In this document: in pieces, positions 1 to 11,446 of the stretch | Layout of the letters: the number at the start of each line of letters is the position of its first letter | How positions within the stretch are numbered: the stretch's first letter is position 1 | From: Symbiodinium sp. CCMP2592 | Lineage: Eukaryota > Sar > Dinophyceae > Suessiales > Symbiodiniaceae | Assembly (NCBI GenBank): GCA_905221615.1 | Contig: CAJNDT010005866.1 | Span: forward strand, 62,001-126,000 | Reading direction: 5' to 3' | Length of the DNA stretch: 64,000 nucleotides | Translations under genes and position numbers: made by a program | The notes under the pieces: model-generated | What the model saw: the letters and a program-made list of their open reading frames with translations, nothing else | Told to the model about the DNA's origin: nothing | Databases searched by the model: none

Positions 1-690
1 GTTTGTTTGGGCTTGTCATGTGAATCATTCGGATGTGAACCCTGAACTCACGACCTTCGCCGCCGGATTTGAGTTGGGGTGGCTCCGAATGCCCCCAAGC
101 TTCAAAGCCGGAACCCTAGACGGGAAGCCTGTAGTCTTAACACAGCAAGCTTCTTTACCCAAAAGAGAAGATGCTGTGGAGGCGCCACCACTCCAGCCAG
201 CCAGCGGGGGCCCTAATCCACTATCGCTGTCGTTCTGAAAACGGGAACGCTTTGGATCAAATCACATTCTTGCACGAAACAGTCGATGGAAGCACACAAG
301 CCGGGGGGCTTGTGACCTGGGTTCAGGGCACAAGGTTTGGTAGTGTTTCTGTTTCGGCTTTGGAGAACTTTGGCATAATCAAAAAGGGGCCACAATAATT
401 ACCTACACTATTTCGGGGTTCCTTATTGTTCTTAAAATATAGTGGGCCCCAAAATCCTATTTTTTGTATTCAGGCCCGTATATTATAGCACCCTTATAGA
501 TGGTCGGTGCGCCTCATTTTCCCTGGCATTCTTCGCTGTTTCTTGCACATAGAAGGCATTATCGCGTGGTTTTTTTGCACGTAGGCGGCATTTTGCATTA
601 TTTTATAGTGCGTTTTGCGTGTTTTTCTGTTTTTTCTCCTGTGCTTGCATCCTGCATCCAGGCTCCCACAAAGCATCCATGCACAAAGTC
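1..690. other. Non-coding stretch with a short AT-rich repeat remnant
   Basis: No convincing gene. Small open frames overlap on both strands without recognisable domains. About 395-492 resembles a dispersed short repeat family, with a GGGGTTCCTTATTG-type interior and an AGGCCCGTAT end, also seen near 51,622-51,728. Confidence 0.5.
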
Positions 691-704
691 CGTCCGTTCC
701 CGAC

Positions 705-930
705 AGAGCATGCCCATCCATTCCCGCAGAGCATCCTTGTGGCAACCATGATAACGTCCAGATCAGACTCCATCCATTCCCGCAGAGCATCCATGTGGCA
801 ACCATGATAGCGTCCAGATCAGACTGCGTCCGCTCCCGCAGAGCATCCATGTGGCAACCAGGATAAGGTCCAGATCAGACTCCGTCCATTCCCGCAGAGC
901 ATACATGTGGCAACCATGATAACGACTTAG
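705..930. repeat. 56-bp tandem repeat, about four copies
   Basis: The motif TTCCCGCAGAGCATCCATGT starts at 721, 777, 833 and 889 with small variants, an exact 56-bp spacing. Each unit also holds GTGGCAACCATGATA and CAGATCAGACT. 56 is not a multiple of three, so the open frames reading through it shift between copies and are not genes. Confidence 0.9.
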
Positions 931-3174
931 CAATCATGAGAACATTCACAAGTATTCTTCGTACCCTGTCGGGCAAGCTTGTGATCCCTTACAGCAACCC
1001 TTATAGACCCCTTTAAAGGAACCCAGCTTTGGCGTGATTCCGATCCTCAGGTGCGGTGAATCCCACGTGATGCCTGCGGGATGCTCGGCAGAGCCGTCCA
1101 TCCCGGTTTCTTTGCAGAGGCCCTTGGCTACCACGCACAATGGCAGCCCCCAGTCTGCGACGTAATGATAATATTAGTTTAAGAATAATCGTATATAAGA
1201 ATATGCACAATAATAACAGTGATGATAACGATCATAGTAGTAGTTTTGCAGCCCGTTCGACCACAGCTTCAAAGACTACCGAACCTCTTGATCCATTGGT
1301 TGGGCGCCGTCTGGGTTCTCGGAGCAGAGCATGGAATGTTCAGTGGTTGAAAAGTCACATAGGACGTGGGGAAAGCATAGCTTTCAGAATGTCACACACA
1401 AGCTGTCGCCTCCGCAAAGTTAGCACACAGAAAGTCGAATCGGTATGAGCGGGGGCGCCTGCACTCCTCGTTGCAGCTGAGAGTCCCCCAACAGGGTTTA
1501 GGGTTTAGGGTTTAGGGAACGTGTACACTCCGAGTTTCATGCATATCTGCTTGCTCAGATCATTTTGTGTGAAGCCTCAGCAACCCTCAGACATAGATCC
1601 TAAGCCGATTGATTGTGCCGACATAGCCACGTGCCGAAGCCTTTCAAGCCCATTTCTGTGCACAATTCGCTTCTCCCAGCAAGAGCACTTGGGAGTGCTA
1701 TCATTCTAGATGATAGTAGGCTAGAGGCGCGAGGCGCTAGTGTGCCCATGGACCGCTTGGATCGTGCGGGTTTGAGGCTCTACCCAAGTCTGTCGGGTGA
1801 GGCATAAGGCGTAAGGCGTAAGGTGAAGCTTCAATGACGGCTTTGGGTCTTGAAAGCAATCGGACGGTATTTGGTGGAAGCTGTAGGTATTTCCTAACCT
1901 GTGCGGTTCTGCCCAGACATAAGACTCCGGAACAGACTCCGCGGCGGTCTCCGCCCTCTCAACACCGTCGGAAAAGAACAGCGAGAAGCTGCAGGGAGTG
2001 ATGATGGCAGGAAGTCATGGAGTTTTCATTCGCAAGAAGGGCTCAATATTTCATACAGAGTCATGTAGACTTCGGGGCTCAATGTTCGTGAATTCCTTCT
2101 TAGCTCTAAGCTCCGAGATCCGGAACTCCCCGAAGCACTCTTGCTTCTTGGTCTGCTTGATATGACGAAGCAGCCTCAAACATTTTTGTAGTTTTTGGGT
2201 TTTTTGGTAGCATGATGTCGAAGCGGGATGGAACAGGGGACAGTACTGTTGATTATTGAGACCTCCACATTACCCCCACTAGCACCCCGATAATTAGCGA
2301 ACCTCAGAACCCTGAAGGACGGGTAAAATACTTGCCTGGATGAGAACAGGTCATTCAGTTTATAAAGGGGCGGTAATGCGACAGTGTTCCTAGATCCTCA
2401 GACCGCTATATTAACGTATTACTCTCCGTATGCGATTCTTCGATGCCTCCAGGCGTGACGGATTAAACAGGTCGCTGGAATGTAGGGGTGCAGGATTCTA
2501 GGGGGGGTAAGCAGCGCCCGGATGCAATGTCCCTCTCCGAATCCACATAATGGAAGTAGCACTGCCTAGCATGTGATGTTGGAACGCGCACGCCGGGTTT
2601 GAGGCTCCGAAGACGGCTGCCCTCGGTTCAGGTTTGCAGCATTTTTGAGGGGCCGATACGAAACCCCAGTCTTTCGAGAATCGGCTTGATGGTTGAGGGT
2701 GATGGGAGTGACGACTGCCTTGCTGACTTCCTAACCAGCTTGCCCTAGCTGGCGTTGATCCAGAAGCAGCTCGCTGTTGAGATTTTCCTGGCTGCTCCTG
2801 CGCCCTGAACTCCATACTCTCCGTCAGTTAGATGTTGGAATGCGCAGCCGCGAAGAGCAAAGCTCTTAAGCTTAAAGCCCTGAAGCCGCTCAGCCTAGCA
2901 AACCCCGAAGCACCATAATGTAAGAGCCCTAATTATTAGAATAGGGTTTTAAATTTCAGGGGTTCCTTAATGTAGTTATTGCTTAATTTTATACCCCAAT
3001 CCCTATTCTGATTGTTAAGGCTCCTAAATGAAGCCAATACCCGGAAAGCTCATGGCACAAAGACCTGAACCCTGAACCCGAACATCTCGCTACCATGGCG
3101 CCGACCGTTCTTCGGCGATTTCGGACCTGTGTGTCAAATTGCTACCCGCCCCTTGGCAGACGAGGAATGAATAA
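931..3174. other. Intergenic-like DNA with a short telomeric run
   Basis: No gene recognised. A run of about three TTTAGGG units lies at 1493-1517. The longest open frames are about 100 codons, overlap on opposite strands and show no domain. A palindromic element at 2921-3028 is listed separately. Confidence 0.4.
2921..3028. mobile_element. MITE-like palindromic element (GGCCTTAAT/AGAATAGGG family)
   Basis: The left end TAAGAGCCCTAATTATTAG and the reverse complement of the right end (TAGGAGCCTTAACAATCAG) match at most positions, and both continue into AATAGGG. The inverted repeat is about 26 bp around an AT-rich 108-bp element with no coding capacity. Related termini occur near 5,640-5,742, 16,430-16,560, 21,913, 26,228-26,285, 51,622-51,728 and 59,528-59,632. 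The structure suggests a non-autonomous DNA transposon. Confidence 0.6.
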
Positions 3175-3180
3175 ATGCAT

Positions 3181-3185
3181 GCATG

Positions 3186-3221
<36 letters not shown>

Positions 3222-3358
3222 CACATAAAAGTACACACATATGTATACATGTATATACATGTACATATACATATGCATGCATACATACATGCATACATAC
3301 ATACATGCATACATACATACACGTACATACATAGATACATCCATGCATACATGCATAC
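3181..3358. repeat. (TA)n / (ACATAC)n microsatellite
   Basis: A pure TA run is followed by ATACATGC/ACATACAT tetra- and hexanucleotides. The Tyr/Ile/His/Met-rich frames on both strands are artefacts of this composition. Confidence 0.95.
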
Positions 3359-3360
3359 AA

Positions 3361-5160
3361 ACTAAATGGTTAATGCACAAGCATATGTACACTTTTTTAA
3401 AAGGTATAAGAGTATATGTGTATAGATATGGGTAGATAGATAGCTATTAAATAGATAGTTAGATATACTGATAGATTTAGATAGATAGATAGGCAGGTAG
3501 ATTGACAGATTGACAGACGGTTGTTGTTCGGAGAGGCGGCTGGTGATGTCAGGATAATAGGGTTTAGGGTTTAGGGTGGGAGGACAGAGTGAACAAGAAA
3601 CGGATGAAACGACGGTCAGGGGTCTGCACGGTACGCGCCAGCAACAGTGAAAGGAATTCTTGTCACGAAAATGCAAGAAGCCCCAAAGCCCTGAGACAGG
3701 TGAATCGGTGGTCTAGGTTGGAAAAGCTTGCTGGCAGCTGCAAGCTCACACAGCGTGCTATTTTTCGGCACTAGACTGTCTGTTTGTGTTTATGAGCGGC
3801 GAAGCATCGACACTCCGAATTCTACCCTGGGGCTGCTCCGGGATCTAGGTTCCATGGAGTCAGTGTAGCTATTCATGATACTGATGCTGTGGGCCATGTC
3901 TGTTGGTGGTAGCATCATGTCTGCATGCACATGGTTTTTCGCCATTTATCAATGTGCTGCCTGAGGATCGAGTTCACTCAAGGCGACAGGCCTTGTTCGC
4001 CGGCTAGGGTTCAGGTTTCAGGGTGTAGGGCTGTTTAAGCCTTTGCGAACTTCGGGTGTCGGGCTACTGCGTGTCCTCTTAGGCCTTTCAAGCTGGGTGT
4101 GGTACGGTCCGCTATGTGGCTGCCTAGGATGTACAAGTGATTCTACATGAGGCCTTGCCGCAACTGCCTGGACTTGGATTGTGAACCCATGGCTTCCCTT
4201 GAGGTCTGTCGGGTTGAGGATGGTGGTGCCGGCTTTTTGGTTCGGACACCTATTGTCGGTTCGCGACCTTGCGTTTGTGTTTGCGAGTGTACTCGTGCGT
4301 TTTTCTCCCTCGCTCTCTTTTTCTCTCAGGATCGTTGTATGCATGCAGCCAAGCTATGTTTGCACACAAAGTTCGATCTGCTGTAGAAACATGTTTATGT
4401 CCATCTGTCCCTGTCTCTGTCTCCTCAGAGCTCCTCTCTCTGTCTGTCTGTCTGTCTCCTTTCTCTGTTTCTCTTTTTGTCTGTCTGTCTGCCCTCCTTG
4501 TCCGTCTGTCCGTCTGTCTTTCTGTCTATCTCTGTCTCGGAGAATCTCGGCAAAAGAAAAGGGATATACACGCATGTGCGTGCGTGTGCGCACATATACA
4601 TGTACATGTGTTAAACACATCTAGAGACAGTGCCGCAGTTGTTGAAGTCCCATCGTCATGGGGCCGGATCCTCACGTCCACTGTGCAGGCACCTGCAAAT
4701 CAATATCTTCCACTGCTCCTTCTTCGATGCCGAGGCAGGAAGTTGGTTTCGGGTTCAGACATAGTAGTTGCCGTGACCTTTGTGAGCACAGTCCGAGATA
4801 CCCCAAAGCCCAGACGATGTTTCTCGGGCGAGGACTGCTGGAAGCTTTCTATTTCTGGCTTCCGATTGCCAATGTCGTCGAAACCAGGGGTCTTTCTGCT
4901 AGCTGCTGCCAATGCTCGTGCTGGCTGCTGACTACCGCTGCGAGCTCTTCCTACTCTTGCTCCTCCTACTTGCTCCTGCTTCTACTTCGTCTCTTACCAG
5001 AAGAACGACGACGGGCTACTGCGACTGCTGCTGCTGCCAGCCTTGATGAGAGCCTGCGTAAGGACTCATGCTGGATTTCTTCTCAGGGCCTGAGCTTTTC
5101 AAGTCCATCAGGCAAGGACCTAGACCCCTTTTGCCGGAAGTAGGCTTGATTTCATTCCGT
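3361..5160. other. Unassigned DNA with TAGA and CTGT microsatellites
   Basis: Contains TAGATAGA-type repeats (about 3,430-3,500), a short TTTAGGG run near 3,562-3,577 and a CTGTCTGT-rich tract at about 4,430-4,530. The 220-codon plus-strand frame at 4,269-4,931 runs through this low-complexity tract, so I do not call it a gene. Confidence 0.45.
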
Positions 5161-5162
5161 GA

Positions 5163-5290
5163 AACCCTAAACCCTAAATCCTAAATCCTAAACCCTAAAC
5201 CCTAATCCCTAAACCCTGAATGCTGAACCCTAATTCCCAAACCCTAAACCCTAATCCCTAAACCCTAAATTCTTAACCCTCAGCCCTACT
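5163..5290 (-). repeat. Degenerate interstitial telomere-like array (CCCTAAA)n
   Basis: Many CCCTAAA units with variants such as CCTAAAT, CCCTAAT and CCCTGAA over about 125 bp. It is an interstitial array, with unique-looking sequence on both sides. Confidence 0.9.
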
Positions 5291-5344
5291 CCGTAGACCC
5301 TGAGCCCTGAGCCTTCGACCTCGAGAGCCATGGCCGAAACAAGG

Positions 5345-5537
5345 CCGAGACTCCAATATCCCCTAATTAAGGAATCTTCCTTAAATCATATTAGGGATCC
5401 TACTTTAATTTAAGGAATCTTCCTTAAATCATACTAGGGATCCTACTTTAATTTAAGGAATCTTCCTTAAATCATACTAGGGATCCTACTATAATTCAAG
5501 GAATATTCCCTAATTAAGGGATATTGGAGTCTCTGGG
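5345..5537. mobile_element. Palindromic MITE-like element with internal triplication
   Basis: The ends are inverted copies: GAGACTCCAATATCCC on the left and GGGATATTGGAGTCTC on the right. The interior has three near-identical copies of a ~55-bp segment centred on AAGGAATCTTCCTTAAATCA, itself a small palindrome. The 8-mer AAGGCCGA occurs just outside both ends, a possible target duplication. A relative with the same termini (CAGAGACTCC) lies at 51,308-51,415. Confidence 0.65.
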
Positions 5538-5539
5538 AA

Positions 5540-6590
5540 GGCCGAAACCTGAGCCCTGAGCCCGAAAGCTGCTCCGCGAGGCGGATCAGCCCATGCTACC
5601 CCGTGAGGCCGGATGGGACCTGGGAGTCTCACCAGTTACTAATCAAAAAGTAACTATACTATTTTTTTGGGGTTTTCTTAGTATTTTTTCATAGTATCAT
5701 GAGCCCCGAGACCCTAGTCTGATCATTAAGGTCCCTATGATATTTGATCTCTCCCCTGATGGTTCCTGTTTCTGGGCATTGGGACGCTGTTTGGATATAT
5801 TTTCATCGTTCATCAGGATCATGATTGAAATCAATTGTTGTTCCAGTGATCCTCAGCGTTAGTACTTGTCGCTTTTGGTCTTCGGACTCTGTTGCTGCTT
5901 CTGGGCTTTATTTCTTTTGGCTTTGCTTGATGGTTCCAAGAGGCTGATGCGTACATCTTGGAAAGCCCTTGTATACCCATTGCCCACAGACCTTTGAGTC
6001 TCGAGTTCCGCAGCCTCAGCCCTAAATGCCAACATAAATGACGAGCCATAAGTGTATCTCAAGACTCCTCTTACGAAGTCCCAAGTTATGCAGGAGACAG
6101 AGCTCAAGCGCAGCATCTTCGATGTACCTCGGAGAGCGCGCCTTTGGCCTTCGAGAGGGGATGAGAGTTTGAACAAGATGCAAATAGCTTTCAGCAGTTT
6201 TTGGGGGTTGTTCTTCTGATGGCGCTGAAAGGCACCTGCAGGGTGCAAAGTTCCAGGCGAGCTCAGCACAAACATCTGTGTCATGATCTTGTCGCCGCGT
6301 GCGTGCATAGCGTCGCGAGGTGTCTGGAGAAACAATTCTGAGAAGAGAGGAAGCAGTTGCAGCGAAACGCAGGGTTTGCTTGCTCTGGGACTGGCTCTTG
6401 ATGGGTGGGACTCCTGGGTGTCCCCCCGTCCGCCGCAAAATCTCAGTTCCCGGATCCGTCCCTAAATTCTGGACGCTTCGTGCCCAGGAAGCGCCAGCAT
6501 ATGGTGGAAGCTGCTTTGGGGGTCGGTGCCTGAGACGGGGATGTTCGTCGAACTATTGTTTGATGCTGAGTTCACCGAGATTAAATTTAC
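5540..6590. other. Unassigned DNA
   Basis: Overlapping minus-strand frames (up to 158 codons, 5,859-6,335) exist, but they overlap each other in different frames and show no domain. A degenerate element of the GGCCTTAAT family lies at about 5,640-5,742. Confidence 0.35.
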
Positions 6591-6594
6591 ATAC

Positions 6595-6945
6595 AAAAAT
6601 AGGAGAGATAGACATAGACATAGACAAATACACATCGACATATACATATACATAGACACAAATACCGATACATATACCTATATGTATTATATGTATACAT
6701 ATACTTATTCATATACACATACACAGACACACCTAGACACATGCACATTCACATATACATCTACATCTACATATACACATACATGTACATGTACATATGT
6801 ATATCCAGGTACATGTACCGATACAGATACATATACATACGTGTCAGCCTACGTCCGCGCGTCCACGCAGACTTATGCGCACACGCACACGTACGTATGC
6901 ATGTGTATGTCTACGAGACAGGTATGTCTATCCATCCCTGAGACG
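6595..6945. repeat. ACATAT/ACACAT/AGACAT microsatellite tract
   Basis: Compound hexanucleotide-like repeat for about 350 bp. The Thr/Tyr-rich frame through it is a composition artefact. Confidence 0.9.
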
Positions 6946-7241
6946 GCGCTGTGGTGAATCGAATGATTTCAGGCATCTACAACAGCCTTCAAACCTAGTC
7001 CCACACCTTTTCTGTGAAGTCTGGCCTCTTTTGAAACCTAAGTAGCGTGTACTGCCCACACATCCCAAAGATATACTTCAGCCTCGTGCATAATGCCCTT
7101 GTGTTAAGTGCCTAGGTCCGCACCCTGGAGTTCGGTGGCGACTGCGCTGCTGGCCTCAGAGTGGATGCCTCGCCACTGCTTCCGGCGGCCATGCGGGCAG
7201 AGGTGAACTCGGGGTCTCCATTCCTCTTCGGAAGTAGAAGT

Positions 7242-7344
7242 GGGAGTTTCCGAAAATAGGGGACCCCAAAATAGTACCCTAAATAGTAGGATCCTTACTA
7301 TAAGAACTCCAAAATAAGGTACCCCCTAGTTTTCGGAAACTCCC
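7242..7344. mobile_element. 103-bp MITE-like palindrome, copy 1
   Basis: Starts GGGAGTTTCCGAAAATAGGG and ends with its near-exact inverse (TTTTCGGAAACTCCC). AAGT abuts both ends, a possible 4-bp target duplication. The interior carries GGATCCTTACTATAAG. Same family as 7,412-7,514, 10,594-10,693, 14,787-14,887 and 19,475-19,576. Confidence 0.8.
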
Positions 7345-7411
7345 AAGTCAGGTCGGGCGATGTAGAAGTTTCTGCTTCTTCTCAGTCTATGGAGCCCTCT
7401 GCGTGCGACTT

Positions 7412-7514
7412 GGGAGTTTCCGAGAATTAGGGGTACCTTTTTTGGGGGTCCCTTATAGTAAGGATCCTACTATTTAGGGTACTATATTAGGGTCCCCTAT
7501 TTTCGGAAACTCCC
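7412..7514. mobile_element. 103-bp MITE-like palindrome, copy 2, inverted to copy 1
   Basis: Same termini and length as 7,242-7,344, but the asymmetric interior (CTTATAGTAAGGATCC) runs the opposite way. The two copies lie only 67 bp apart head to head, so the locus can form either two small hairpins or one large one. Confidence 0.8.
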
Positions 7515-10325
7515 CTGTTTACAGGAACAGTTTTCAGCAATTCTCCGTCCCAAGATGAGGTATGTTGTCTGCTGCTTGGTATGGGGGTTGTCCTTGCTGT
7601 CGTCGGTGAAGTACAACGACGGTTATCTTGGGTCGTTCATTTTGGTGATTTCAACATGCTTTTAACACTAGGTCCCGTTGATGACTCTTACTCAGAGGCG
7701 AAATGAATAGGCACCGTGCAGAGGCAGACATGCCTAAACGCTCGTTGCATGGCTGTGCCCCGACCGAAAACCAGGAAGGCGCAGCTCAGCTCGTCTCGGA
7801 TGGATAGTCTTAGAGTTCTCTCATTAGGCGTTTCTCGACCGTTTGTCCCAGTCTTCGCTTAACTTAGGGTTGACTTCGTCTAACCCGGGCATCAGACTTT
7901 GCAGGATGTCACTGTTGGTGAAGCTGATCTCTACGAAGCCCTTATGGAGAACGATTGGCGCCTCATCCGACGACATAGTACAAACATGTACAAACCAAGA
8001 TCTACGGCTCGGATTGGACAGCAGAAGATGAAAGCAGTTCTAGGTCCGGTTCAGTGAGGGGTGGTACGTGAAGGTGCTAGTGCGGAGCAGGGACCGAATT
8101 CGCAGCTGCGGTGGACTACTGGTTGCGATGGCGGGGGTGATGGTGATGATGGTGGAGATGGAGAGTATGATGCAGGCGATGATCTTGGCAACAAGAATCG
8201 GGTGAGGATCGCGTTGCTGGTGATAAGCTGACGACTTTAAGGATGCTATAGCTGCTGCTGCCGCCGCCGTCTCTGCTGATGATGATCATGATGATGATGA
8301 TGATGAGAGCAGTCATGATGACCACGATCATGATGGTCGTGATGTTGAGCATAACAGAGAAGATCTTGACGATGATGTGGTGCTCGTGGGCGTCATTTCG
8401 ATGTTGTCCATGTCCGTGACCTTGGTGGTGCTGGCGGTCAGAGGTCATATTTGCAAGAAGATTCCAACACTTTGTAGAGGCACCCTGAAGCATAGTGAAA
8501 CCACCAGCACCACCGCCAGCACCACCGTCACCGACCGTCAGCAGCACTGCCACCACAACAGCGACGATCAACAGATTATTCTTACCTGAACCTCCTTGCG
8601 CAGCCCAGCAATCCCAGAGCTCTGCCCAGCCTGAGCCAAGAATGCATGGTCTGTAAAGCACAGAGTTCCTCCCGGCTTGATTGTACAGGGACCTTAAAAA
8701 GCGATGACCGGTTCGAAGAGCCCCATGCACTGCATCAAGGCTGCCCTGCGTCGTCCTGGACTACATCGATAGTGAGGAGATCATGGTGGCAGCTTGACCG
8801 CGACTCTACGCCTCTGCCAGTGCCAGCATAGATGGCACAAAGAAGAGTTCGTTACAACTCTGCATTGGACCTTATGTATACTTGCAGCATCAGTATGCCT
8901 CGAAGACCCTATCTACGTCCTTAGAGCCCGAGTATGGATGAGGATTCGGACTCTGCATGGTCTTCGGAGGGCTTCCCCGGAGTGTGGAGCTTCCAGATCA
9001 GATCTGTAAAGATTGTCATCGCGCCTCTTGTGCGGCCGAAATAAGCGCTAGCACCACCAAAAGAGTCCAAGACATCTCAGAGAGCCATCTCGGCATGTGC
9101 CTTCCGAACCAGCAGGGGCGTATTTCTGTGATGATCCGCCGGTTCTGCGCACCAAAAATCCATGAAGCCCACCAAACTCTAGACTCTAAACCCCAAGACC
9201 CACGCAGCCTAAACCTCACGAAGAAGGAGCTCTACACCCCCGGCAGCTTCCACTGCGAGAAGTTGGGCCGCACTGGGCCACACCGCACGTCCCTGGCACG
9301 TCTGCGGCGGCGCCAGTGGGAGGCGAAAAGCTGTTCTTCCGATAAGAAAATGGGTCTTAAGAACTATTTCAATTAATAGTATTTCTCAACATAGGTAAGA
9401 AAATGGGCCTTAAGAATTATTGATTCATAGTATTTCTAAATATAGTTATAGAATACGCTACCATAAGCCCTATTCCACTTATGCTGGCCTCTGTAGTGAG
9501 GGGTTTGCAAGGCTCAAGTCGTCCAAGGCAGACAGCTCTCACAATTCGACAGTGCGATTGTTTGGGTCAAACTTGTGCAGGATCTAAGACTACGAGGTAT
9601 GCTTTTTGTTCCATGTTCGGGTTCCAGGTGTTCGATGGCTTGAGTCGGCAGCCGAAGAATGCAGTGTGCATGGCTTCCTGCTGTATTGTGCTGTATTGCG
9701 TCGCGTTATGCATGTCCCATAGTGTGATACTAGTAAGTAGCATCCCCCCGTCATGTGCTTGCCTTCGTTGTTCGTTCTCTCTTGTCGGGTTTGGGACGAG
9801 ACTCTTCCGGAATCAATTGTTAGCCTTGCCGAGCTGCTGTCCGAAACCCCAAACCTTAAACCCTGTATCCTAACTCTTTCGAGGTAGCCCGTGTAGTGAC
9901 CCCCATCGAACCCGGTGTAGAATAGTAGAATCCTCGAACGACTCCATCAGTCTAGCCCGAGCTTCTCGAAAGTCGATCACAAAGCCAACCCTGTGCTGAC
10001 ATTTCTAACGTTTGTGTTTATGTAGGTACACAGCACACGCATGTTCAAATGCAGCCTTTTTATCTTGCTACTGGACATCTGCATACAGAAACCAAGACTG
10101 TGCCGTGAATCCAACTTTACCCATTAAGCCGTGAAGGCCTAAACAAATAAGGAGAAGAGAAACAAGCACGAATCCCGGCTTCCCTCGTGTATGCTCGCCA
10201 CAGGTCTGTCGTGGCGAGGTTCTCCGAATCCCGGATGGGGCCACACTGACACTGCGCGAGGGTCAGCCGGGGCCTCGCACACTTGAAGCCTAAGCCCGTT
10301 GGGGCACAGGTCAGGCGGGCTTCTG
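7515..10325. other. Unassigned DNA
   Basis: Holds an ATG/GAT/GGT triplet-rich tract (about 8,128-8,350) and an AT-rich direct repeat of TAAGAAAATGGG near 9,343-9,460. Frames at 8,116-8,730 (minus) and 8,957-9,376 (plus) lack recognisable domains, and the first runs through the triplet tract. Confidence 0.35.
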
Positions 10326-10332
10326 CGATGCC

Positions 10333-10455
10333 AAAACCCCTAAACCGGAAACCCTAAGCCCTAAACACTTAAAACACAAAAACAACCTAAACCCCAACTT
10401 TTTGCCCTAAACCTCAACCTTTAAGCCATAAGCCCCAAGCTTTAAGCGCGAAACC
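10333..10455 (-). repeat. Degenerate telomere-like filler
   Basis: CCCTAAA-derived units with many substitutions (CCCTAAGC, CCTAAACC, AAGCCATAAGCC). It reads as an old, mutated interstitial telomeric array. Confidence 0.7.
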
Positions 10456-10593
10456 CCTAGAACGGGAGCGGTCCCCTCGCCGATCTCTCCCGACGGCTGC
10501 CCCCCCAGCGGCCGAGGCGTCTCTGGGTCCAATCTCGTGGGCCAGGCGACGTGCTCGGTTTAGGGCTCATATGATGGGTGGCATGTATATTAT

Positions 10594-10693
10594 GGGAGTT
10601 TCCGAAACTTAGGGGTACCCTATTTTGGGGTCCTTGTAATAAGGATCCTGCTTTTTGGGGTGCTAAATCAGGGTCCCCTATTTTCGGAACTCG
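10594..10693. mobile_element. GGGAGTTTCC MITE-like palindrome, copy 3
   Basis: Termini GGGAGTTTCCGAAACTTAGG and CCTATTTTCGGAACTC. It shares the GGATCC-centred interior with the 7.2-kb copies and is slightly eroded at the right end. Confidence 0.75.
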
Positions 10694-11189
10694 CACATGG
10701 CAATTATGAGAGCACTGGCAAGTCGGCATGCTGCGGAATTCGTATTCCCCTGTTGCACCTACGTGGCTCGGGCATACAGGCAACCCAAGACCCTTTTATG
10801 CTATTTTTTCAGGTTGTTTCATCAGTGCATGTAGGCTCGGATTTGTGCGCAGTGATTCGGTTGTCTGTATGGGTTTGACTGCCGGGCCTGCACGGGTCCG
10901 CGTTCCAGCAGCCGTTGTATGGGAAATACGGCGTCGATTCGGGGTACTGCTGCAGCAGTGTGGTGTAAAGTGACGTTACTTAGTGTAGAGGTGTTGTGCA
11001 GCGCAGCGTTAAAGTCGCGTACTGCTATGTTATTATCTGATCTGATACAAGTCGCTACACGATACTACACCCTGATTGCCAAGTAGACGACTATGGCAGC
11101 ATACCAGCACAGACGGAGGGATGGATGGGTGGGACGAATACGCACTTGTTCGGGACCCCAAGAACAAGCATAAGCATCAGCATTGTATA

Positions 11190-11280
11190 GGGATATCCCG
11201 ACCCTATTGGGCTTCATTACGGTTTAGGGTTTAGGGTTTAGGGTTTATATGGGATATCCCGACCCTATTGGGCTTCATTA
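11190..11280 (+). repeat. Telomeric insert between 30-bp direct repeats
   Basis: An exact 30-bp segment beginning GGGATATCCCGACCC and ending GGGCTTCATTA occurs at 11,190-11,219 and again at 11,251-11,280. The 31 bp between are about four TTTAGGG units plus a few bases. The arrangement matches insertion of telomeric DNA at a staggered break with duplication of the overhang. Confidence 0.9.
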
Positions 11281-11409
11281 TAAGGAGGTCTGTATGAGAA
11301 ATCCCAGTGAACTCCCAAGAGGACAAGATGAGCCAGCTGGACGCCTGGAGTTGGGCGAGGAGCCGGGTCCCCGGCATATGTCGAGGGGTGGTCTCTTTTG
11401 GGTACCCTT

Positions 11410-11446
11410 TGGGGTTTAGGGTTTAGGGTTTAGGGTTTAGGGTTTC
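11410..11446 (+). repeat. Interstitial (TTTAGGG)n
   Basis: Five nearly perfect GGGTTTA units, followed by about 100 bp of degenerate G-rich derivatives. Confidence 0.9.

Noticed and set aside
3134..3392. Met/Tyr/Cys-rich small frames
   Set aside because: Product of the ATACATGC microsatellite on either strand.
4269..4931. 220-codon frame with Cys/Ser/Val-rich middle
   Set aside because: The middle is a CTGT microsatellite. Other frames on both strands are equally open and no domain is seen.
8128..8350. His/Asp-rich triplet tract as a metal-binding protein
   Set aside because: The triplet repeat explains the composition, and no start, splice signal or flanking domain supports a gene.
8708..8720. 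GGTTCGAAGAGCC resembling a tRNA B box
   Set aside because: No matching A box or acceptor stem at the right distance. Other TTCGA occurrences in the window also fail.
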